A stretch of 64,000 nt of DNA. Origin: Devosia faecipullorum (GTDB lineage: Bacteria; Pseudomonadota; Alphaproteobacteria; Rhizobiales; Devosiaceae). The position numbers were made by a program, and so were the translations under genes. The stretch covers positions 204,059-268,058 of the forward strand of contig NZ_JACDXV010000003.1 in NCBI RefSeq assembly GCF_015158295.1, in the 5' to 3' direction. Shown piece after piece: positions 20,238-28,858 of this stretch. Under the pieces are notes generated by a model. It was not told the DNA's origin, made no database searches, and saw nothing but the letters and a program-made list of their open reading frames with translations. Positions within the stretch are counted from its first letter, which is position 1; the number at the start of each line of letters is the position of its first letter.

Positions 20238-20861
20238 ATGGACGGTCAAACCCTCTTCGTGGTGACGGATATCGAGGCGGACGGCCCGACGCCGCTGCAC
20301 AATTCGATGCTGAGCTTTGCTTCGGTCGCCATCGAGGCCGATGGCACGCGCCATGGGGAATTCGAGGCGGCGCTGAAGCCGAGGCCCGATCGGACGACCA
20401 ACGAAACCACGATGGAATGGTGGGCGACGCAGCCGGAAGCATGGAAGGCGGCGACGGAGGGGGCAGAGGATGCCGCCATCGTCATGCCGCGTTATGCCGA
20501 TTGGGTGGAAAGCCTGCCGGGCCAGAAAGTGTTTGCCGCTGCGCCGATGATGTTCGACGGATTGTGGATGGATCACTATCTCGACGATTATGCCGGGACG
20601 CGGGTTCTCTCCGGGCCGTTCAAGAGCCGCAAGATTTTCCGGGGCGGCGGCGTCTGCCTCTATACCATGGCCGGAACTCTGCGCGGCGCACCCTATCTCG
20701 ACTGGGGCATGAGCAAGCTGCCGGCCGAATTTTACGGCCATATCCCCCACACCCACAAGGCCATCGACGATGCACGCGGCTTTGCCAATGTGCTGGTCGA
20801 GCTTTTCAAACTCTCCGCCGCGCTGCCCCCGATCAATGGCAGCAAGAGCGACTTCCGCTAA
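20238..20861 (+). CDS. DEDD-family 3'-5' exonuclease
   Basis: 207 aa. Exo I motif TDIEADGP near residue 11 gives the first Asp and Glu, AAPMMFDGLWMD supplies the middle Asp, and HTHKAIDDARGF gives the His and final Asp of the DEDDh type. Resembles small stand-alone RNase T/DnaQ-like nucleases. Placed six bases after pheS and 12 before pheT on the same strand, so it is co-transcribed with them. Substrate (DNA or RNA) unknown; a link with tRNA processing would be speculation. Confidence 0.85.
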   Translation: MDGQTLFVVTDIEADGPTPLHNSMLSFASVAIEADGTRHGEFEAALKPRPDRTTNETTMEWWATQPEAWKAATEGAEDAAIVMPRYADWVESLPGQKVFAAAPMMFDGLWMDHYLDDYAGTRVLSGPFKSRKIFRGGGVCLYTMAGTLRGAPYLDWGMSKLPAEFYGHIPHTHKAIDDARGFANVLVELFKLSAALPPINGSKSDFR

Positions 20862-20873
20862 AGGTTCTGCGAC

Positions 20874-23297
20874 ATGAAATTCACTCTCGACTGGCTCAAG
20901 GAACATCTCGACACCAAGGCTTCGCCCGACGAGATCGGCAAGGCGCTGACCATGATCGGGCTGGAAGTGGAAGGCATCCAGTCCCAGGGCGCGCAATTGG
21001 AGAAATTCGTCGTCGCCCATGTGGTGGAGGCCAGGCCCCATCCCAATTCCGACCATCTCAATATCTGCAAGGTCGATGCCGGCACCGGCGAATTGATCGA
21101 CGTGGTCTGCGGCGCGCCCAATTGCCGGACCGGACTGAAATCGGTGTTCGCGGCGCCCGGCACCTATATTCCGGGCAAGGATTTCGAATTGAAGGGGGGC
21201 GTGGTCATTCGCGGCGCGCCTTCCAATGGCATGTTGTGCTCCGCCGCCGAACTCGAGCTCAGCGATGATCATGACGGCATTATCGAATTGCCGGAAGATG
21301 CGCCGATCGGGGCCAGATATGTCGACTATGCCGGCATCAATGGTGTGGTCTTCGATATTTCCATCACCCCCAATCGCGGCGACGCCACCGGGGTCTATGG
21401 CATTGCGCGCGATCTGGCCGCTTTCGGCCTCGGCACGCTCAAAGCCACCGATTTCTCGCCGGTGCCCTCGGTCGGCAAGAGCCCGATCGCCCCATTGCCG
21501 CAGCTTTTCGCCGCAGGCGAGGACAAGGCGATCCGCAAATTTGCCGGGCGCTATATCGCCAATGTGAAGAACGGCCCGTCCCCCGACTGGCTGCAGCAGC
21601 GGCTGCGCGCCGTGGGTCTGCGCCCGATCAACTGCGTGGTGGACATCACCAATCTGGTCTCGCTCGGCTGGGGCCGCCCGCTCCATGCCTATGATGCCGA
21701 CAAGATCGAAGGCCAGATGGTGTTGCGCCCCGCGCGCAACGAGGATTTCGACGCGCTGGACAACAAGATCTACCAGCTCGATCCCAGCATGAGCGTCATC
21801 GCCGACGACAAGGGTCCGCTCTGCCTGGGCGGCGTCATGGGCGGCATCCGCTCCGGGGTCACCGACGAGACAATCAATGTCTTCATCGAATGCGCCTCCT
21901 GGGACGCCGATCTCATCGCCCGCACCGGCCGCAAGACCGGCATCGTCTCCGATGCCCGCTATCGGCTCGAACGCCATGTCGATCCGGCCCTCACCGAGAA
22001 GGGCATGGAATTGGCGACGCGCCTGGTGCTGGAATTGTGCGGCGGCGAAGCGATGGAGCCGGCCATTTCCGGGGCCGATATCTTTGCCGATACCAAAATC
22101 GACTTCCCCCTTGCCGAAGTCAGGCGCCTGACCGGGCTCGAGGTTTCCTCCGGCGAGATCGAAGCCATTCTCACCCGCCTCGGCTTTGATGTCGAAGGCG
22201 CGGGCGAGGTGCGCGCGGTGAACGTGCCGAGCTGGCGGCCGGACGTGACGCAGAAGGCGGACCTCGTCGAAGAGGTCATGCGCATGGTGGGCGTCGACAA
22301 GGTGCCGGTCGAGCCGCTGACCCGGCTCAATCACGTGGCGCCGCTGATGCTGACCAATATCCAGAATCGCCGCCGCCTTGCCCGCCGGGCCCTGGCGGCG
22401 CGCGGTCTCGATGAAGCGGTCACCTGGAGCTTTATTTCCCACGAGGACGCCACCCGTTTCGGCGGCGGCTCGGAAGAATGCCAATTGGCCAATGCCATTG
22501 CTTCGGACATGACCGATATGCGGCCCTCGCTGCTGCCGGGCCTGATCGCCGGGGCGCGCCGCAATGCCAATCGCGGCTTTGCCGATATTGCCATGTTCGA
22601 GGTCGGGCAGGTCTTCCTCTCCGACCGCCCGGAGGGCCAGCATACCTATGCCAGCGGCATCCGCACCGGCACGGCCGGCCTGGAGGGGTCAGGCCGCCAT
22701 TGGTCGGGCAAGGCGGGGCCGGTCGGCGTCTGGGACGCCAAGGCCGATCTCGCCGCCGCGCTCGATGCGCTGGGCGTGGACATCGACAAGGTGCAGATCC
22801 TGCCTGAGGCGGCCAGCTGGAGCCATCCGGGCCGGGGCGGGCGCGTCGCGCTCGGCCCCAAGGTGAACCTGGGCTGGTTCGGTGAATTGCATCCGGCGCT
22901 GGCCGCCGAACTCGACATCGAAGGCCCAGTTGCCCTGTTCGAGATTGATCTCGACGCCCTGCCCGAGCCGCGCCGGAAGGCGACAAAGACCAAGCCGGCG
23001 CTCGCGCTCAGCCCGTTCCAGCCTGTGTCGCGCGATTTCGCCTTCATCATGGACCGTGCCGTCACCGCCGCCAGCGTGCTCAAGGCGGCGCGCGGTGCCG
23101 ACAAGGCGCTGATCAGCGATGTCGGCATTTTCGACGTCTTCGAAGGCAGCCATGTCGGGGAAGGAAACAAGTCAATCGCCATCGAAGTGACCTTGCAGCC
23201 GCGCGACAGGACGCTGACCGAGGAGGAGATCGACAAGGTCTCCGCCGCCGTGGTGGCGGCAGTGACCAAGGCGACGGGTGGCGAACTCAGGAAGTAA
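20874..23297 (+). CDS. pheT: Phenylalanine-tRNA ligase beta subunit
   Basis: 807 aa. The N-terminal tRNA-binding OB fold (about residues 39-150) contains VVCGAPNCRTG; then B3/B4 editing domains, B5, a catalytic-like core, and a C-terminal FDX-ACB anticodon-binding domain from about residue 710 (LSPFQPVSRDFAFIMD). Length is normal. It binds and edits tRNA-Phe with PheS. Confidence 0.97.
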   Translation: MKFTLDWLKEHLDTKASPDEIGKALTMIGLEVEGIQSQGAQLEKFVVAHVVEARPHPNSDHLNICKVDAGTGELIDVVCGAPNCRTGLKSVFAAPGTYIPGKDFELKGGVVIRGAPSNGMLCSAAELELSDDHDGIIELPEDAPIGARYVDYAGINGVVFDISITPNRGDATGVYGIARDLAAFGLGTLKATDFSPVPSVGKSPIAPLPQLFAAGEDKAIRKFAGRYIANVKNGPSPDWLQQRLRAVGLRPINCVVDITNLVSLGWGRPLHAYDADKIEGQMVLRPARNEDFDALDNKIYQLDPSMSVIADDKGPLCLGGVMGGIRSGVTDETINVFIECASWDADLIARTGRKTGIVSDARYRLERHVDPALTEKGMELATRLVLELCGGEAMEPAISGADIFADTKIDFPLAEVRRLTGLEVSSGEIEAILTRLGFDVEGAGEVRAVNVPSWRPDVTQKADLVEEVMRMVGVDKVPVEPLTRLNHVAPLMLTNIQNRRRLARRALAARGLDEAVTWSFISHEDATRFGGGSEECQLANAIASDMTDMRPSLLPGLIAGARRNANRGFADIAMFEVGQVFLSDRPEGQHTYASGIRTGTAGLEGSGRHWSGKAGPVGVWDAKADLAAALDALGVDIDKVQILPEAASWSHPGRGGRVALGPKVNLGWFGELHPALAAELDIEGPVALFEIDLDALPEPRRKATKTKPALALSPFQPVSRDFAFIMDRAVTAASVLKAARGADKALISDVGIFDVFEGSHVGEGNKSIAIEVTLQPRDRTLTEEEIDKVSAAVVAAVTKATGGELRK

Positions 23298-23337
23298 GCG
23301 CCGCCCCCGCAGGCGGTTCATCTCTCCATCAGCATGG

Positions 23338-23360
23338 ACCACCGGGGCAGGCCCGGTGGT
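23338..23360. repeat. Single REP-like palindrome between pheT and folC
   Basis: ACCACCGGG / CCCGGTGGT, a 9-bp perfect inverted repeat with a 5-nt loop. Same sequence style (CACCGGG...CCCGGTG followed by GACG) as the repeats at 28.2, 40.0 and 43.1 kb. On the plus strand it is followed by TTTTACC and could also terminate pheST transcripts. Confidence 0.65.
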
Positions 23361-23402
23361 GACGTTTTACCGATAGCGTGTCCGCCCATCCCGGAGACAA
23401 AT

Positions 23403-24692
23403 ATGTCCCGCACCGATTCCATCCTCGCCCGTCTCAGCCGGCTCCATCCCAAGCTGATCGATCTCAGCCTTGATCGCATGCTGCCGCTATTGGACAGGCT
23501 GGGCAATCCGCAGGACAGCCTGCCGCCGGTGATCCATGTCGCCGGCACCAATGGCAAGGGCTCGACCATCGCCTATCTGCGCGCCTTTCTCGAAGCGTCG
23601 GGCAAGAAGGTGCATGTCTACAATTCGCCGCATCTGGTGCGCTTCAACGAGCGTATCCGCCTTGCCGGACGCTATGTTTCGACCCGCCGGCTCAATCAGG
23701 CGCTGGAAGCGGTCGAAAGGGTCAATGATGGCGATCCGATCACCTTTTTCGAGGTGACGACGGTCACCGCCTTCAAGCTCTTTGCCGAAACGCCCGCTGA
23801 TTACCTGCTGCTCGAAACCGGCATGGGCGGCACCTTCGACACCACCAATGTGGTCAAGCACCCCCTCGGCACGGTTATTACCCCCATCGATTACGATCAT
23901 CAGGGTTTTCTCGGCCATAGCCTCGGCGAGATCGCGGCCAACAAGGCCGGAATCCTCAAAGCCGGGGCCAAAGCCGTGATGGGCCTGCAACAGGACGAGG
24001 CGCGGCGGGTGCTCGAACGCGCCGCTTTGCGTCTGGGGGTACGGCCGCTCTGGCAGGGCGAGGATTTCCACGGCACCGGCCAGGATGGGCGTCTCGTCTA
24101 TTCCGATGAAGCGGGGCTGCTGGACCTGCCGCCGCCCGCTCTGGTCGGCGCGCATCAAATCGACAACGCCGCGCTCGCCATCGCCGCCTGCCGGCATTTC
24201 GGCCTGCCGGTCGACGAGGCCGCTTTCGCCGAAGGGCTGCGCCGCGTCACCTGGCCGGCGCGCATGCAGCCGATCCGCAGCGGCAAATTGCGCGCTCTCC
24301 TGCCGGACGGGCACGAGGTCTGGCTCGATGGCGGGCACAATGCCCATGGCGCCGCGGCGCTGGCCCGGGCCATTGCCGCCATGCCGGCACGACCGCTGGT
24401 GCTGATCGTGGGGATGATGAACACCCGCGCGCCCGAGGATGTGCTGGCGCCCTTCCGGGCTCTCGCGCCGGTGGACATCCTCACCCTCACCATTCCGGGC
24501 GAGCCCAATGCCCACAAGGCAGCCGAGATCGCGGCGCGGGCCCGTGCCATGGGTTTCAATGCCCAGGCCAGGCGTTCGATTGCCGCCGCTCTCGCCAGCG
24601 CGGCCGAAATCGAGGGGGCACGGGTGCTGATCTGCGGCTCGCTCTATCTGGCGGGCGATGTGCTGGCCAGGAACGGCACGCTGCCGGATTGA
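23403..24692 (+). CDS. folC: Folylpolyglutamate/dihydrofolate synthase
   Basis: Adds glutamate to dihydropteroate/folates. 429 aa from ATG 23403, preceded by GGAGA. ATP-binding loop VAGTNGKGST near residue 50, HLVRFNERI, and the C-terminal Mur-ligase-like domain with LWLDGGHNAHGA region. In many relatives folC follows accD; here that neighbour is lost and folC sits behind pheT, with a REP-like palindrome between them. Confidence 0.95.
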   Translation: MSRTDSILARLSRLHPKLIDLSLDRMLPLLDRLGNPQDSLPPVIHVAGTNGKGSTIAYLRAFLEASGKKVHVYNSPHLVRFNERIRLAGRYVSTRRLNQALEAVERVNDGDPITFFEVTTVTAFKLFAETPADYLLLETGMGGTFDTTNVVKHPLGTVITPIDYDHQGFLGHSLGEIAANKAGILKAGAKAVMGLQQDEARRVLERAALRLGVRPLWQGEDFHGTGQDGRLVYSDEAGLLDLPPPALVGAHQIDNAALAIAACRHFGLPVDEAAFAEGLRRVTWPARMQPIRSGKLRALLPDGHEVWLDGGHNAHGAAALARAIAAMPARPLVLIVGMMNTRAPEDVLAPFRALAPVDILTLTIPGEPNAHKAAEIAARARAMGFNAQARRSIAAALASAAEIEGARVLICGSLYLAGDVLARNGTLPD

Positions 24693-24706
24693 TGGCGCAA
24701 AAGCAT

Positions 24707-24730
24707 CGGGCCACCCACAGGGGCGGCCCG
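24707..24730. terminator. Hairpin between convergent folC and ptsN
   Basis: CGGGCC / GGCCCG stem with a 12-nt loop in the 62-bp convergent gap. No strong U tract either way. Confidence 0.45.
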
Positions 24731-24754
24731 TTCGTCATTGCTAATCTGATCCGA

Positions 24755-25225
24755 TCAGGCGGCGCAGTCCGATTCCTGCGATGCGGTCAGCACTTCGCGC
24801 ATCCGGGCCGTGTCATTGCTCGACCGCAGCTCATCCACCGCCGCTTCGGTGCGCAATAGCCGCGCCACGCGCGACAGGGCCTTGAGGTGATCGGCACCGG
24901 CGCCGACCGGCGCCAGCAGCAGCATCACCAGGTCCACCGGCTGGTCGTCGACCGAGTCGAACTCGATCGGCTCATCGAGCCGGGCGAAGACGGCGACGAC
25001 GCCGCTGAGACCCTTGAGCTTGCCATGGGGAATGGCGATGCCGTTCCCCAAACCGGTCGAGCCCAGTTCTTCACGCGCCATGAGCGCATCGACGATTTCC
25101 GCCTCACCGAGACCGGAACGTTCGGCTGCTTTTTGGGCTAGCACTTCGAAGAGCTGGCGTTTGTCGGTGATCCCCGTGCAAGTCAGCACGGAGTCTTCCG
25201 CCAGAATATCGGCCAAATCCATCAA
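24755..25225 (-). CDS. ptsN: PTS IIA-like nitrogen regulatory protein PtsN
   Basis: 156 aa EIIA-Ntr. The phosphorylatable histidine is H67 in GIAIPHGKL. It is the terminal acceptor of the PTS-Ntr phosphorelay (PtsP-NPr-PtsN) that regulates potassium uptake and carbon/nitrogen balance rather than transporting sugar. It lies 45 bp downstream of hpf in the same direction, the usual hpf-ptsN order; rpoN, often just upstream of hpf, is missing from this position. Confidence 0.95.
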   Translation of the reverse strand: MMDLADILAEDSVLTCTGITDKRQLFEVLAQKAAERSGLGEAEIVDALMAREELGSTGLGNGIAIPHGKLKGLSGVVAVFARLDEPIEFDSVDDQPVDLVMLLLAPVGAGADHLKALSRVARLLRTEAAVDELRSSNDTARMREVLTASQESDCAA

Positions 25226-25270
25226 TCTGCCTTGGGAACTATTTATCCATTTTCGGGCCTAAGCGCCGAT

Positions 25271-25846
25271 TTAGTTGGCGCCCAGGGCTGGATCGATCCA
25301 GCCGATATTGCCGTCAGGGCGGCGATAGACCACATTTAGCCCGCCATGTCCAGCGTGGCGGAAGATCACCACCTGCTGACCGGTCAGGTCCATCTCCATC
25401 ACCGCCTCCTCGACGCTCATGGCGCGCAGGCTCTTGGTGCTTTCCGCAATCACCGGCGGCGCGTAATCCTCGTCCAGTTCCTCGAACTGATCGGCGGCCC
25501 CCAGAACGGTATATTGGGCCAGGATCGCATCGGCGGCGCTGCCACTGCCCTTGCGATGGCTGCGCAATTTGCGGTTATAGCGACGCAGGCGCTTTTCGAT
25601 ATTGAGCGCCATGACCTCATAGGCGCTGGTGGCGTCGCCGCCCTGGGCGCTGGCCTGCAGGGTCGTGCCTGAATCCAGATGCACCACGCAATCGGCGCGG
25701 AACCCGATTCCGTCCGGCGTCAGGGTCAGGTGGCCGTCATAGCCACCATCGAAATATTTGCCGACAACATTGGCGAAATGCTCTTCCGCCTTGCCCCTGA
25801 GGGCATCGCCGACGTCCATGTTCTTTCCCGAAACGCGTAAGGTCAT
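25271..25846 (-). CDS. hpf: Ribosome hibernation promoting factor, long form
   Basis: 191 aa long HPF. The N-terminal domain (MTLRVSGKNMDVGDAL to about residue 100) binds the 30S decoding region; an acidic linker (FEELDEDYAPP) leads to the C-terminal dimerisation domain ending VVYRRPDGNIGWIDP, which joins two 70S particles into 100S dimers. The 233-bp stretch upstream (25847-26079) has no further gene and should hold its promoter. Confidence 0.94.
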   Translation of the reverse strand: MTLRVSGKNMDVGDALRGKAEEHFANVVGKYFDGGYDGHLTLTPDGIGFRADCVVHLDSGTTLQASAQGGDATSAYEVMALNIEKRLRRYNRKLRSHRKGSGSAADAILAQYTVLGAADQFEELDEDYAPPVIAESTKSLRAMSVEEAVMEMDLTGQQVVIFRHAGHGGLNVVYRRPDGNIGWIDPALGAN

Positions 25847-26079
25847 GGCTTTTTTTCCTTTCGGTCGTTAAGCGCGACGCGATAAGTCCCAAAGCCGCTT
25901 CCCGGCTTGACGGGATCACGTCTGCCGACAAACCTGATATGGGTGGCCGGCAAGGACGATGCTAGTCCGGCCATGCGGCGCCTGTCCATGTTCAAAGCCG
26001 GCGCGCCCCGCCAATTCAGGGGGTGACAGGGCACATGCCCTGCCATAGCCTTTGCCGGTCAGTTTCGGGGGAGAGGCAG

Positions 26080-26403
26080 ATGGAGGTTCCGGCCCTGGCG
26101 GTCGGCGGCGTGACGCCGGTACTGCCGCCGCTCCTGATCGTGTTCCTGGCCATGGCGGCCATGGGCGGCTTCATGTTCGTCGTCGCGCTGCTGCGCCGCA
26201 ATGTGCTTCTGGTAACGCGGCAGGGCCTCAAACCGTGGCGGGCGGCCGATCTGCAAAAAGCCGCCGATCCGGGCTTTTCCACCCGCAGGCCGGGCAGCAG
26301 GCCCTTCGTCGACACCGCCTATGCGCGGTTCGCCATGGCGCTTCTGGTCATCGGCGGCGCCGGCATCGCGGCCATGGGGGTCTGGGGCCTGTTCAGGGGA
26401 TAG
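26080..26403 (+). CDS. Hypothetical two-helix membrane protein
   Basis: 107 aa from ATG 26080, with GGGGGAGAGG as a strong upstream ribosome-binding site; the longer frame from 26023 is less likely. Two hydrophobic helices: about residues 14-38 (proline-rich entry, then LLIVFLAMAAMGGFMFVV) and near the C terminus (FAMALLVIGGAGIAAMGVW). The loop between them is basic with RRPGSRPFVDT. I do not recognise the family. It converges on the universal stress gene across a perfect bidirectional terminator. Confidence 0.7.
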   Translation: MEVPALAVGGVTPVLPPLLIVFLAMAAMGGFMFVVALLRRNVLLVTRQGLKPWRAADLQKAADPGFSTRRPGSRPFVDTAYARFAMALLVIGGAGIAAMGVWGLFRG

Positions 26404-26483
26404 ACAGGTCCGTCCGGCACCGGCAGAGGTGGCGACTTCACGCCGTCCCGCCATTCGAGCATGGCTCTCGTGGCCTGCTGCGT

Positions 26484-26510
26484 AAAAATCGCTCCAATGG
26501 AGCGATTTTT
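26484..26510. terminator. Perfect bidirectional terminator
   Basis: A 13-bp perfect inverted repeat, AAAAATCGCTCCA / TGGAGCGATTTTT, around one base, giving an A5/T5-flanked hairpin that works in both directions between the 26080 gene and the usp gene. Confidence 0.9.
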
Positions 26511-26522
26511 CCTGTGGCACGC

Positions 26523-26996
26523 CTAGCAGATCGCGATGATTTCCTCGTCGCTCATGCGGCCCGGCACGATGGTGAGGGGAATGGGCAGGATATGGGCGCG
26601 GGCGGCGAAATGGCTCACCAGCGGCCCCGGGCCCTCGGTCGAATTGGAGGCCGCCAGCACCAGAATGGCGATATCGGTGTCCTTGGCGATCACTTCCTCG
26701 ATCTGTTCGGGCCCATTGCCCTCGCGGATCACCGATTCGGTGCGCACGTCGCCGATTTCGCGGATACGGGCGAGGCGCATGTCGAGATTGCGCTCGGCCT
26801 CTTCCACCGCCTCGGCCCGCAGGACGGCCTCGACGCCCATGCCGATGAATTCGGGCTGAGGCACCACGCTCATCAGCACCACCGTACCCCCGGTGCGCCT
26901 GGTCCGCCAGGCGGCGAAGGTAAGGGCGCGGTCGCATTCCTCGGTCTCGTCGATCACGACGAGGAATTTGCGCTTATATTCGATGGTGGAGACCAT
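26523..26996 (-). CDS. Universal stress protein (UspA family)
   Basis: 157 aa, a single Usp domain: KFLVVIDETEECDRALTFA at the N terminus (strand 1 and helix 1), then VIREGNGPEQIEEVIAKD and DIAILVLAAS. The usual C-terminal ATP-binding glycine loop G-x2-G-x9-G(S/T) is not intact (EGPGPLVSHF instead), so it may belong to the non-nucleotide-binding class. It lies 14 bp downstream of trpS on the same strand. Confidence 0.88.
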   Translation of the reverse strand: MVSTIEYKRKFLVVIDETEECDRALTFAAWRTRRTGGTVVLMSVVPQPEFIGMGVEAVLRAEAVEEAERNLDMRLARIREIGDVRTESVIREGNGPEQIEEVIAKDTDIAILVLAASNSTEGPGPLVSHFAARAHILPIPLTIVPGRMSDEEIIAIC

Positions 26997-27010
26997 ACTC
27001 CCTCCTGAAT

Positions 27011-28048
27011 TCAGCGGATGAAGCCGATAATATCGCGAACTTGGGTCATTGTCTGTTCGGCAATGGCGGAGGCCCGTTCGGCGCCATCGCGCAAGACCGC
27101 ATCGATGGTCTGGGGGTCTTCGAGCAGGCGGCGCATTTCCGTGCCCATCGGAGAAAGCACCGCGACGGCGAGTTCCGCCAGCGCCGGCTTGAACTTGCCC
27201 CAGCCCTGGCCACCGAATTCGGCCAGCACTTCGGCCTTGGTCCGGTCGGACAGGGCCGCATAAATGCCCACCAGATTGTCCGCTTCGGGACGATCTTTCA
27301 GCCCCTCAAGCTCAAGCGGCAATTCGGCCGGGTCGGTGGTGGCCTTCTTGATCTTTTTGGCAATGGCATCGGCGTCATCGAGCAGGGAAATGCGCGACTG
27401 ATCGGAGGGGTCCGACTTGCTCATCTTCTTGGTGCCGTCGCGCAGGCTCATGATGCGGGTGGCGGGCCCGGCGATCAAAGGCTCGGTGATGGGGAAGAAC
27501 TGGCCATCGATCCCAAGGTCGCGTTCGGCGATGGAGGCGGCATAGTCATTGTTGAACTTGGCGGCGATGTCGCGCGCCAGTTCCAGGTGCTGCTTCTGGT
27601 CGTCGCCGACCGGCACATGGGTGGCCTTGTAGAGCAGGATGTCGGCGGCCATCAGCGAGGGATAGGCGAACAGGCCCAGCGAGACATTTTCGCTGTTCTT
27701 GCCGGCCTTGTCCTTGAACTGGGTCATGCGGGCCATCCAGCCCATGCGCGCGATGCAGTTGAACACCCAGGCCAGCTCGGCATGCTGGACCACCTGCGAC
27801 TGGTTGAAGACGATGGAGCGCTTGGGATCGACCCCGGCGGCGATGAAGGCGGCGGCGACTTCGCGGGTGGCGCGGCGCAGCGCATCGGGCTCCTGCCAGA
27901 CGGTAATGGCATGCATGTCGACCACGCAATAAATGGTCGCATGGGTCTCCTGCAGCGGCACGAAACGGCGGATGGCGCCAAGATAATTACCTAGATGCAG
28001 GTCGCCCGAAGGCTGGATGCCGGAAAAGACGCGGGGGCTGAACGTCAT
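27011..28048 (-). CDS. trpS: Tryptophan-tRNA ligase
   Basis: 345 aa class I synthetase. The HIGH-type motif is [13 protein letters not shown] near residue 13 and the KMSKS motif is intact in [10 protein letters not shown] near 200. Normal length. The trpS-usp order is frequent in Rhizobiales. Upstream is the repeat-filled gap ending at murJ, so a promoter is expected within about 100 bp of 28048. Confidence 0.97.
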   Translation of the reverse strand: MTFSPRVFSGIQPSGDLHLGNYLGAIRRFVPLQETHATIYCVVDMHAITVWQEPDALRRATREVAAAFIAAGVDPKRSIVFNQSQVVQHAELAWVFNCIARMGWMARMTQFKDKAGKNSENVSLGLFAYPSLMAADILLYKATHVPVGDDQKQHLELARDIAAKFNNDYAASIAERDLGIDGQFFPITEPLIAGPATRIMSLRDGTKKMSKSDPSDQSRISLLDDADAIAKKIKKATTDPAELPLELEGLKDRPEADNLVGIYAALSDRTKAEVLAEFGGQGWGKFKPALAELAVAVLSPMGTEMRRLLEDPQTIDAVLRDGAERASAIAEQTMTQVRDIIGFIR

Positions 28049-28210
28049 GATGCCCTTCTAACCAAGACGAGAATTGTCACGGCCCGTTCTATACGGGCGG
28101 ATGACGGATGGGAACGGGCTAGAATGTGTCACGTCCGGCTGGGAACGAGCCGCCCCGATATTTTCGAGCCTTGCGAGGTTGACAATATCGCCCGACGAAC
28201 CTTTTTCTAC

Positions 28211-28295
28211 CGTCATTGCCCGGCTCCTCCGGGCAATCCATCTCGCCCCAACCATGGCGGCTCCCATGGACCACCCGGACGAGCCGGGTGGTGAC
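28211..28295. repeat. REP-like composite: two different palindromes
   Basis: Palindrome 1 is ATTGCCCGG / CCGGGCAAT (28215-28237). Palindrome 2 is CCACCCGG / CCGGGTGG (28271-28291), ending in TGACG. The two are 33 bp apart. The same bipartite design recurs in the tandem repeats and at 40.0 and 43.1 kb. Confidence 0.8.
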
Positions 28296-28316
28296 GCGGG
28301 GAAGAGGGCGGTGTTG

Positions 28317-28388
28317 GAGCATCGTGCAGAAAAGTGGAATCCGGTTTTCTGCAAAAACGATGCGATAACAAAAAGATAGAGCGGCACT
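28317..28388. repeat. Palindromic intergenic repeat, family A (copy 2)
   Basis: Matches 11124-11190: starts AGCATCGTGCAGAAAAGTGG, inner arms GCAGAAAA / TTTTCTGC, outer ATCGT / ACGAT, then an A-rich tail and GAGCGGC. Differences from copy 1 are scattered substitutions and one- or two-base indels. Confidence 0.8.
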
Positions 28389-28415
28389 ATGCGTTCGATA
28401 GAACGCACGCCGCTC

Positions 28416-28598
28416 TAGGCCTGAAGATTATCCTCAGCCCAACCGAAGTTTAGCACTCAACCTCCGCACCTGTCGGTCCCTCCATCGTCATTGCCCGGCT
28501 TGTCCGGGCAATCCAAGACGCCGCGGCCTGTGGACATATGAATCACCCCGACAAGTTTATCCTCGGGCGCGAAGCGACCCGTGGGCCGGGTGATGACG
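28416..28598. repeat. Tandem duplicated repeat, copy 1
   Basis: Begins TAGGCCTGAAGATTATCCT, contains the palindrome ATTGCCCGG/CCGGGCAAT, then GGACATATGAATCACCCCG and ends GGGTGATGACG. Repeats about 200 bp later with mostly identical sequence. Confidence 0.85.
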
Positions 28599-28615
28599 CG
28601 GGGGGAGGGCGGTGT

Positions 28616-28800
28616 TAGGCCCGAGAAGATTCTCCTCGGCCCAACCCAAGTTCAGCACTCAACCTCCTCACCTGTCAGTCCCTCCATCGTCATTGCCCGG
28701 CTTGTCCGGGCAATCCAAGACGCTGCGGCCTGTGGACATATGAATCACCCTGACAAGTTTATCCTCGGGCGCGAAGCGACCCGTGGGCCGGGTGATGACG
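28616..28800. repeat. Tandem duplicated repeat, copy 2
   Basis: Second copy of the preceding unit, offset by 200-202 bp. Differences are a few substitutions and short indels, for example CCGAGAAGATTCTCCTC against CTGAAGATTATCCTC at the left end. The internal palindrome and the GACAAGTTTATCCTCGGGCG block are unchanged. Confidence 0.85.
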
Positions 28801-28858
28801 ATGGCGGAAGCGTTCCGCCCCATAATAGCAACATTGTCGTCGCGTTCGGCCGATGCGC

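Larger units (their letters stand above)
28049..28858. other. 810-bp gene-free region filled with palindromic repeats
   Basis: No credible coding sequence between the trpS start and the murJ stop. It holds, in order: a two-palindrome REP-like composite (28211-28295), a family A element (28317-28388), and two tandem copies of a roughly 183-bp repeat (28416-28598 and 28616-28800). Short open frames here are repeat-derived. Confidence 0.85.

Noticed and set aside
19107..22643. A 1,178-aa open frame on the minus strand
   Set aside because: It is antisense to pheS and pheT, whose class II motifs and lengths are certain. Long antisense frames are expected in GC-rich coding DNA; the translation is of low-complexity His/Gly/Ala type with no family resemblance.
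28416..28800. CRISPR-like repeat array
   Set aside because: Only two long units with near-identical internal sequence and no short repeats with unique spacers; no cas genes nearby.
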